A DNA stretch of 64,000 bases from contig NC_063169.1 in assembly GCF_023159225.1 (NCBI RefSeq), positions 61,529,934 through 61,593,933 on the forward strand. Reading direction: 5' to 3'. The notes below the pieces were generated by a model. The model saw only the letters and a list, made by a program, of their open reading frames with translations. It did not search any database and was not told the origin of the DNA. Position 1 is the first letter of the stretch. The number at the start of each line of letters is the position of its first letter. The position numbers and the translations under genes were made by a program. Below, piece by piece: positions 56,078 to 64,000 of this stretch. Source of the DNA: Perognathus longimembris pacificus (taxonomy: Eukaryota > Chordata > Mammalia > Rodentia > Heteromyidae).

Positions 56078-57970
56078 GAAAGATGAGCTCTTTGGTTCTT
56101 TTTAAAAATATTTTCTAATGTTGAGTGCAAACAAAAATAAGGAATAAGAAAAGGAAACCAATCCTTGGGGTACCAAGTGTTTCTTGTAATTATTATTCAT
56201 GCTGTTGTTAGTTCCCAGGGGGCTTTTGAGGACATGGTAAAAGGAAAGGAACTGAAAAATCCATACCTATAGAGGAAGAAAAGTTTAGGGCCAAGAGAAA
56301 TAGACAGTAGCACTTAAAAGAAATTCTTCCTTGGGAAGAAAGACAGACAGAGCCTAGCATTTTTAATATAGATTACAAATAAGGCAAAGAAATAAAAATG
56401 TAAAGCACTGGGTATGGACAGGAAGGAAGGAGCTGTATGACGTCTACTTCATGATGTACTTCCCAGTATTGCTTGAGATTAAAGAGTGGACAGTGGTCTC
56501 TGGAGGCGGAAAGTGACCTTGTTTTGCCTGTGGTCATTTCTAATCCCCTGTCCCTGATTCAATTAAATATATAAGATCATAGCAGCATCTTAGATGTGAA
56601 AGATCTGAGACGGTGTCTAATCATTTTACAGATGCAGCCTTGACAAACAAAGGCCCAGAATAATGAAGTACAGGAATGCCTAGCCATTTTAAAGGTGATT
56701 TGTGGAAACAAAATAACCATGGCTTCAATACCTCAGTCAGGTGGGCAGGCCGACTATAGAGATATTAACACCTAGAGGAAGGCACTCCTTTAGAGACATA
56801 CATATGTGTCTCTGTCTCTGTTTCTGTCTGTGTCTCTCTCTCCCTCCCCCATCCCAATCTATTTTATGCTTTGTCCCCCAAATTCTGATAAATCTCCTTC
56901 AGTGAAGAAGTAAGCAATCTAACAACCGACGCATTTTAGAAGACAGAGCAGATGCATTCTTCTTCGAGTGAGCACAATCCATATTCTGATTTCTGTGCTC
57001 AGCTTCTTCTTCCTGAGAGAGGATGAAACTGAGAAAAAACCAGAAGCTCACACTCTTTGCATCCTTCTTCAGTACTAATTGGCTGGGTAAGCATCCCACA
57101 GGCCAAGGGCCATTTCCTAATGGCGGCCTGTGACGCATTCAGATGAGATGGATGGATAGCAGCACCGTGCTGGAGGCCAACAGAAAAGCCCTGTCCCCCA
57201 TGTGAGGACGTGCCGTGTCCAGGAGAAGAGTCCAACATGCTCCCAGCATGCCTCTCTCCCGCAGAGGCCACGGCTACATGGTGACAGCAGCCAGGCTGTA
57301 CCTGGTGAATTAGGACAACTGCTCCATGGTAAAATCATCAATGGCCCATAGCCCAGTGCACTGTGATATTTCCTTTCCTCAGTCCAGTGGAGACTAAAAC
57401 TCTGCCCAGGCCTTGTGATCTCCTTGCAAGTGTTGAGAATCCAGTTGCTGAGCCTCACCTGTTATCCAGGAGATCCTGGACGTTCATGAGTAGTGCCTAC
57501 GAGCCTGCCGTGGAGGACGATCCGCGCATGCTCAGGAGGCCGAGTTCAGTGCCGCACCCCATAACACCATTCAACCTCCGCTACCGCCCTCCAACAGATC
57601 TTGGATTTTCACACTATCATCACAACTAAGCACATTCACTTTCACCTTCCTTTAGAGATCAATCCCCACACTGGCTTTGGGGAAGGCAGATTTTCATCAA
57701 AGTAAAGGCAAGGAAACACACAACAATCTAAACCCAAGTGAAGACCATGCAAAACGGATTGAGTGCTTATCTCCATCAGTTGAGCTGCATAATGGGGATG
57801 GGGAATTAGAATTTGTGTTCAAAAAAATATAGAGATAACAAAGCTTGGTCAAACCACATGTAATAAGTTCATGAATAAGGAGAATGTACTGTATGTACTG
57901 ATCTTTCTTAACCTTTTTGCTATTACAAATGAAACCTGCTAGAAATTATTTTAAGAGATACTACACCATG
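56078..57970. other. No gene; small CpG patch
   Basis: A CT/TCTG tract lies at 56805-56850. At 57480-57600 about ten CpG occur in roughly 115 bp, inside an 88-codon plus frame (57363-57629). It could be a worn exon or processed pseudogene, but no parent gene was recognised. Confidence 0.4.
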
Positions 57971-58188
57971 CACCAGTGGCTCATGCTTGTAATTCTAGCT
58001 ACTACCCACGACATGAAGATATGGGGAGCACAGTTTAAAGCCAACCTGGGCAGAAAAGTCCATGAGATTCTTGTCTCCAATTAACCAGCAAAAAGCTCGA
58101 GGTAGAGCTATGGCTAAAATGGTAGAGTGCTATCCTTGAGTGAAAAAGTTAAGGGACAGTACCCATGCCCAGAGTTCAAGCCCCAGTA
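57971..58188 (+). repeat. B1-Geo SINE
   Basis: CACCAGTGGCTCATGCTTGT, AAAGCCAACCTGGGCAG, CCAATTAACCAGCAAAAAGC and Geo (GGCTAAAATGGTAGAGTGC, GAGTTCAAGCCCCAG). Confidence 0.82.
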
Positions 58189-58189
58189 T

Positions 58190-58230
58190 TTACTCTTTTT
58201 CTCTTTCTCTCTTCCTCCCTTCTCTCTCTC

Positions 58231-58275
<45 letters not shown>
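58190..58275. repeat. CT then CA microsatellite
   Basis: A TTTCTC/CT run followed by (CA)n at a B1-Geo tail. Confidence 0.95.
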
Positions 58276-58276
<1 letters not shown>

Positions 58277-58329
58277 TGTCAATTTCTTTGGAATAGTTGT
58301 GAATTCTCAAGTATATACTTTTATATTGA

Positions 58330-58450
58330 AATGCATTTGCTTAGCACCTCTGATACTCCTAGGAGCTTTGCATCTGTATCTCATGAAACTCTATGGGCCC
58401 CAGACTACCCACAGGCCTGTTTGCCAGATGAGCACACTGAGGCTGTGTAG
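58330..58450 (-). repeat. MIR ancient SINE
   Basis: TTAGCACCTCTGATACTCC, GCATCTGTATCTCATGAAAC and GCCAGATGAGCACACTGAGG follow reverse MIR order. Confidence 0.55.
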
Positions 58451-59677
58451 AATGGAATAACCGGACCCAGACGTGGCTCTGGGTGCTCCTCTGTCCTGAG
58501 CCTGCTTGTCCAGGGTCGCACACCCTGGCACGTGGGTGGTGCATTTCCAGTGTCTGCATTCCAGTGCACAGAGAGGAGACATGGGGAGGGGAGGGAAAAG
58601 GGGCATCCGTTTTCCCAGCACAGAGTATTTAACAGAGGAGGAGCTGGAATGGAAATGCCAAAGTACAAAGCCATCTGCTATTTTGTTTTTTCGGAGTGTT
58701 ACTATTTGCATAGTGGATTTGAAGGATTCGTCCACACACACACAGCTCCATGCTGGGGAAGTCATAGGCCAGGAGCCAGAGGTCTGAAGCTGTGGATGCC
58801 TTTACCTCTGGGTGGGACTGAGGCAAGCAAAGAAAGGTCTTCTGGGAAGAGAATCTCTTTGTTGCTGCATTCTTTACATGTCTAGTATTTCTCCAGACAG
58901 GCTGCCACTCCTGATGTGGGAAGACATTTCTAGGAGAGTTCCTAATGAGGCTCTGTCATGGGAGATGGGGTCATTCTGCAAGGAGAGAAAACTCTAGGCC
59001 ATGGTGTGTACAGCCCTGCTGCTGACCTTTGAGACTACAAAGGAGGGGCCTGTGGAGAGTCACACCAGGGCCTCTGCCGGGAAGCCATTTTCCTCCCTAG
59101 TTTATTTACTTTCCTGAAGAAGAAAAAAAAAAAAAAGATGGTGGTCAAATAGTGGAGCCTGAATCAGTCATGATGTTTGAAGAGAGTTACAGAATTATGT
59201 ACTCAGGGATCGTTATTTGACTGGTGCTGCACTTTAAGATGAGAACGAGATACTTGCTCTGGAGTTACAGATGTCAAATTGAGAAAAGGAGAAAGAACAT
59301 AGGGGAAAAAAAAACAGAATAGAAATAGAAAAAGTATACTCAGAGCTGATTTTCAGAGGAACAATGAATAATTTTTCAGTGTAGGTACATTCTATGCAAT
59401 ATTTGGAATGTAAGTGTGCCAAAAAATATATTCATCTGGCACTCCTATTAAAATGGTGATGTTAAAAAAATGCTACTCTCTTTCGTAAAGATTAGTATGT
59501 GGCTCTAATTTACCAGTTTTAGTTAATGATGAATTTTTAGCTGACAACCAACTCTGTCATAATTTCTAATGTGGCAATTTTCCACTTCAAATAAGTCTGT
59601 GAGTTTGTTGTCAGAGAAGCAATTAGGTGACATTTTCTCCAGAGTGGAAGTATCATTAAGTAATTCATAAATAAAAG
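58451..59677. other. No gene or clear repeat seen
   Basis: Open frames of 93-124 codons overlap on both strands at 58.4-58.9 kb with no recognised domain. Treated as chance. Confidence 0.4.
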
Positions 59678-59687
59678 CATACAAAAG

Positions 59688-59878
59688 AGGCTGGGAATCT
59701 GGCGTAGTGGGAGAATGCTTGCCTAGCATGCATGAAGCCCTGGGTTCGATTCTCAGCACCACATGTACAGAAAAAGCTGGAAGTGGTGCTGTGGCTTAAG
59801 TGGTAGAATGCTAGCCTTGAGCTAAAAAGAGCTCAGGCCCTGTGTTCGAGCCCCAGGACTGGGGGAAAAAAAAAAAAC
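59688..59878 (+). repeat. IDL-Geo SINE
   Basis: GAGGCTGGGAATCTGGCGTA, GGTTCGATTCTCAGCACCAC, GGCTTAAGTGGTAGAATGC and TGTTCGAGCCCC with an A-tail. A 9-bp direct repeat CATACAAAA is at 59678-59686 and 59879-59887. Confidence 0.9.
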
Positions 59879-59887
59879 CATACAAAA

Positions 59888-60954
59888 AGTCTTGCAAGCA
59901 AGCATTTAAAACTACTTTTAGTACTAGATCATTGTTCTTGTGCTAAAAGTGGAAATTAATCCAATAAATATCTACTAAGCCCTCACTGAGGCACAGAAGA
60001 GAACAGATGAACTTTGCTATCTTTGGGGTATTTGAGATTCTACAGAATGACTTTGTGAAGATGTGTAAAAATAGCCAAGTGCAGGATACTTACTAATATT
60101 GTGCAGAAGAATCTAACATTATCAGGATTTCAATTTCACAATGATTTTAGTGACTGGTAGTCACGTTTTAAACATTTATTGATAAGAATTATGCATCATT
60201 TACATCTTTTGGGGAGGTGTCTGACATTGTGTGCCTGAAAATTATATAAATTTAAGATGTCCTTGAGGTGCAAGGTCAAACTGAATTAGGAGGGTACAAG
60301 AAGCAAAACAGTAATTTAGGATGCTTCCTCTAGTCACAAAACCAGAATCCCTCCGTTGCAATACATTTAGAGTACCTGGGCACTTCTCTCCCCACATTTT
60401 GGTGGATATATTTAGGAGAAGAGAATTTTGTCAAGCTGCAGAGGAGGCCGAACCTCAAGTTCCCAAGGCCTGTTTCCATTGATGCATGGATATCAATTCA
60501 GCCACACATTGTAGTTCTTATTCTACACTTGAGCTAGTAAATTGCTTTTGGGTAGAAATGAATTAACTCTTTCCTGTGACCACATTACCATAACATGCTG
60601 TCAGAAGTAATTTAGGGAGCTGAATATGAAAGACTAAAAACCTAAATATGGTTCCAAGAAATAAATTGATGAATGCATCCTTTTTCTTTTCATTAGTATG
60701 ATCAGATCCTGGGATGATTTTATGCTAATGCTCGTTTTCTTAGCTTCTATTGTCTACCTCTGTAGATTCAAGGTTAGAAAGATATTAGAAGTCATCTACT
60801 CAGACTTTCTTAAACCTATCAGATGCTTAATATCCCCACCAAGCGGGGACCTGATTAAAACAAAACAAAATAAAGCTCTGTACCTCTGCAAAATATGATA
60901 CCCTATTTATTTTCTTTCCAGGCCAAAGATTCAGAATCTTTAAAGCAGCTTTGG
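59888..60954. other. No gene or clear repeat seen
   Basis: AT-rich unique-looking sequence. Confidence 0.45.
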
Positions 60955-61085
60955 ACATATTGGCGTATGTCTATGGTCCCAGGTACTGAGAAGGTTGAAG
61001 CCATAGGATCAAATCTAGGAGATGTAGGCCTGCCTGAGCAACGTAGTGAAATTCTGTCTCTAAAAAAGAAAAAAGAAAGGAAAAA
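60955..61085 (+). repeat. Old 7SL-derived monomer (proto-B1-like)
   Basis: GGCGTATGTCTATGGTCCCA, then at the 3' end GCCTGAGCAACGTAGTGAAA, TTCTGTCTCT and an A-rich tail. The 3' end matches the 7SL RNA 3' terminus as in Alu-type monomers, which later B1 elements lose in part. It has no Geo half. Confidence 0.55.
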
Positions 61086-61207
61086 TGAATAGCGATAGCA
61101 ATAACAAAACCCTAAAGCATTATTAAAAAGAAATCCTAGTATCATTTACTTTACAAAAGAAAAAGGGCCTGGCAATCTCCTTCATTACTAGTTTTATATC
61201 TTACAAC

Positions 61208-61290
61208 AACTAGCATTCATTGAATGATAATTATGTGCCAAATGTTAAGAAAGTAATTTTCATGTCATTTCTCATTGACAAAAAGAAAAG
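61208..61290 (-). repeat. MIR fragment
   Basis: TAGCATTCATTGAATGATAA, TTATGTGCCAAATGTTAAG and CATGTCATTTCTCATTGAC match the start of a reverse-complement MIR. Confidence 0.55.
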
Positions 61291-61952
61291 AAAAGAATCA
61301 TCATTTACTTTCCACAAGATCCAAGAACCTAGTACTGTTAGCGACTTGGTTAATGGAGATGACTGAAGAGAGGGGTACAGACATGAAGTCATTTGCCTGC
61401 CATTTCAGAAGGGACTTTCAGAATCATAGGACCCACCCTTCTGATTTCATAGGAGTTGCTTCAGTACTGGTGTCAGAGTTACAACTGGAAAACTTAGACC
61501 CATGCTATTTCCATTACTTCATGCTGCCTTATTTCCAAACTCCTATAACATGCCTGCGTGCTGCAGAAATTAGATGGTAGAGAGATGAGACAGATAAATA
61601 TATAGTCAGACACAACTAACTATAACTACTCTTCTGTCCCATTTCTACTACAGGGGAGAGTGTGTTTGATTCTGGATACTTCTATGCTGTAAACTTGGTT
61701 AATTTGCACCTACCGTTCATTTACACTATGCCCATGCTTTCAAATTCTTGGACTGGGGATGCGCCTGTGTTGATCTCTATAAAATGGCGTATTGTATACC
61801 CAGACCAAAATGGGCTCCCTACTTTTGCCCCCTGAAGAATGTCATATCTTTTCCATAGTCTTACCAAATTTCAGATCTTGTAACTTACTTCTTCATATAC
61901 TCCAAATTATTTAAGTTACCAAAAATCTGATCTCTATAAATGGGAAATACTA
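61291..61952. other. No gene or clear repeat seen
   Basis: A 101-codon plus frame (61275-61580) has no recognised domain. It may include the rest of a MIR. Confidence 0.4.
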
Positions 61953-62190
61953 CTGGACACTGCTGGCTCGCCTCTGTAATGCTAAGTCTTCAGGAGGCTA
62001 GATCTGAGGATCACAGTTTGACACCAGCCCAGTAGGAAAGTTCATGAGACTCTTACCTTCAATTAACTAGCAAAAAGGTGGAAGTGGAGCTATGGCTCAA
62101 GTGGAGAAGTACCAACTGTAAGCTACAACACTAAGGAATAGCACCACGGCTCTGAGTTCAAGCCCCAGTACTGGCACAGGCACACACACA
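61953..62190 (+). repeat. B1-Geo SINE
   Basis: GGACACTGCTGGCTCGCCTC, TTCAGGAGGCTAGATCTGAG, TCAATTAACTAGCAAAAAGG and GAGTTCAAGCCCCAGTACTG. Confidence 0.83.
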
Positions 62191-62342
62191 AAAGGGAACT
62201 ACCATTGCTTTTGCTCACACTGTTTTCAGACACAAAAGAAGCATGCCGGGATTACTGAATTCTGAAGTTCCATGATGTATCAAATTAAGAAGACTAGAAG
62301 TGGGAAGTGTTATCCAAGTGAAAGTTGCTGCAGAGTTTCTTA

Positions 62343-62563
62343 AGTGGTGCTTCTTAAACCTATAGCAGCGGCATCTCCTAGGGACTTGCTAGAAATGCAG
62401 TGTCTCAGATTGGGGGGGCAGGGGGCAGGTAGCCCACTGGTCTGTAAACAGCCCCAGAAGGCCACTGGTGTGCACATTCTCCAGACCAAATGAACTGGAT
62501 CAGACATTCTGGGAGCCCTGCAGGAGATTGTGACATGGGTCAAAGTCTGAGGAGCACCGGTGT
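62343..62563. mobile_element. MER5A-like hAT DNA transposon relic
   Basis: Near-inverted ends (GTGGTGCTTCTTAAACCTAT on the left, GTCTGAGGAGCACCGGTG on the right) surround TAGGGACTTGCTAGAAATGC and CAGACCAAATGAACTGGATC, which match MER5A layout. It is a non-autonomous element with no transposase. Confidence 0.6.
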
Positions 62564-62649
62564 GAATCAAGAAGGTAGGACAAAGGATATACTCCAGTCT
62601 GGGTTTTCTACACAGACTAAAGAATGGCTGTCACCATTGAAAGCAGCCT

Positions 62650-62855
62650 TGGTAGCTAGGCACTAGAGATCCGAGGATCACAGTCCAAAGCCAGCCCAGG
62701 CAGGAAAGTCCATGAGACTCTTATCCTCAATTAAACACCCAAAAGCTAGAAGTGGAGCTATGGCTCAAGTGATAGCACACTAGTCTTGAGAGAGAGAAAA
62801 AAGGCTCAGAGACAGCACCCAGGCCATAAGTTCAAGCCCCAGGAATGGCACCATA
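62650..62855 (+). repeat. B1-Geo SINE (5' deletion)
   Basis: GGTAGCTAGGCACTAGAGAT shows an internal loss in the B1 half. CCAAAGCCAGCCCAGGCAGG and Geo (GGCTCAAGTGATAGCAC, AAGTTCAAGCCCCAGG) follow. Confidence 0.83.
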
Positions 62856-62856
62856 A

Positions 62857-62996
62857 AGGGAGGAAGGGAAGAAAGGAAGGAGGGAGGGAGGGAAGGAGGA
62901 AGGGAGGGAGGGAGGGAGGGAGGGAGGGAGGGAGGGAGGGAAGGAGGGAGGGAGGGAGGGAGGGAGGGAAGGAGGGAGGGAGGGAAAGAAGGAGGA
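62857..62996. repeat. GGGA / GGAA microsatellite
   Basis: A GGGA-dominated tract of about 140 bp at a B1-Geo tail. Confidence 0.95.
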
Positions 62997-64000
62997 GAAA
63001 AGATGAGAAGAAGTAGCGTTTGCATTATGATTACCATAGCTGTGTCCTGTTGCTCTGATTTAACTGTCCAAAAAAGAAGCTAAAGTTGGCCTGGATTGTG
63101 TTTATTCAGTGGTGTCTCAGGTAGTCACCCATCACGAGCTGCACCCTAATTCAGAGTTCATGGTGGTCACAGTACTTGGTTAGTCTTTGTAGGAATTTAC
63201 TTGGTATAATGAGCTCAAGTGGATGTGGGTCAGATGATCAGGCCTTGGTATTTTTAAACTTCGGTGGTGACAGTTCCTCTTAGTCATCCTTGAGTGCCCC
63301 AGAGACTTGGCCACTTGCCAATCCTCAGCATAACTATCATAATCAACTGACAAGGAAGCCAGGAGCCCTGCCCTGAGAGGGCTTACATATAATGAGCTGC
63401 CAAACCCATAAAGAATGGCCTCCTTCTGGAAGGAGATATTTATGGACCAGGTACCATAGCTGTCCAGAGCTTCATGCCACCTGGTGTAGTTCCTGGTCTT
63501 CCAGCCTTTGTTGGTCTCAGGCTGAGAATCTAGTCTTTCCAGGAGGACCTGCTGTCTCCCTCATGCTGCTAATGGGAACCTGCTGTTTAGTTAGGTGATT
63601 AGAATTTGTGCTCAGCCTCTTAGTCAACTTAAGAGTGGAAAGCAAATCACTGGGTTAGTCAAATTTTGTTCAATTGGTCACTCAGCTCAGAGCATGGTGA
63701 CTTTTCCTTTAATTTATACAACAAACATTTTATTTAATTTTCCCATGAAATAACTCAGCTGACTCTGAGTGTTCAGCTATGCAAAGCATTGGAAAGAAGT
63801 CCTGATCCCAGAATGAGTTTTATGATAATAATTTTTTTTAAAAGGATAGGACACATTGACGAGAGATAGCCTAAGCATTCAGGGATTTACCATGGGGTGA
63901 GCAACATGTATAACCAACCACAACATGCCACCGCCCTTGGTGTCTTTATTTGATGTATCTGGCTCCATCTGTATGTGTATGTGTCCTAAACCCTATTGTT
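62997..64000. other. No gene or clear repeat seen
   Basis: Unique-looking AT-rich sequence to the end of the window. Confidence 0.45.

Noticed and set aside
56575..56690. Possible MIR or other ancient repeat
   Set aside because: Only a short match (CATTTTACAGATGCAGCC); too little to assign a family.

Overview
The window looks like intergenic or deep-intronic nuclear DNA from a rodent. No stretch could be supported as a protein-coding exon, a functional tRNA or rRNA, or a CRISPR array. The open frames in the region are short, mostly overlap repeats or GC-rich sequence, and carry no recognisable domain. What the DNA holds is a dense layer of transposable elements with microsatellites between them.

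Two dimeric SINE families dominate. One has a 7SL-derived B1-like left half. The other has an ID-like left half derived from tRNA-Ala. Both end in the same right half, called Geo here. The ID + Geo dimer matches the description of the IDL-Geo SINE known from Geomyoidea (kangaroo rats, pocket mice, pocket gophers), so a heteromyid or geomyid rodent is the best guess. This attribution is from memory of the family's structure, not from a database match.

Layout by region. 0-2.9 kb: nested SINEs, a GGAA tract and a MIR. 4.1-4.5 kb: a MaLR LTR. 6.3-7.8 kb: an old minus-strand L1 carrying a B1. 8.2-10.9 kb: MIR, B1 and SINEs. 11.9-12.4 kb: a second MaLR LTR. 14.7-15.2 kb: one SINE inside another. 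17-21.4 kb: SINEs, MIRs and a tandem pair of nuclear-receptor-like motifs. 23.9-25.2 kb: an L1 ORF2 relic carrying a SINE, then two MLT1-like LTRs. 26-29.7 kb: MIR and SINEs. 32.8-38.1 kb: young SINEs, an MLT1 and a short L1 insertion with an odd junction. 40-46.8 kb: minus-strand SINEs, a 0.5-kb GGAT-type satellite and a 0.3-kb GGA polypurine tract. 47.3-47.5 kb: a CpG cluster with exact NRF1 and E-box motifs. 50-52.2 kb: a GC-rich stretch and four CA/TG arrays. 53-63 kb: further SINEs, MIRs, a MER5A-like element and a GGGA tract.

There is no gene system to describe. The main biology visible is SINE evolution: a shared ID-like right monomer, a young IDL-Geo subfamily with target-site duplications that match exactly, and repeated growth of microsatellites at the tails of B1-Geo copies. 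A few candidate regulatory sites (NRF1/E-box, HNF4-like DR1 repeats, a CTCF-like motif) are worth testing.
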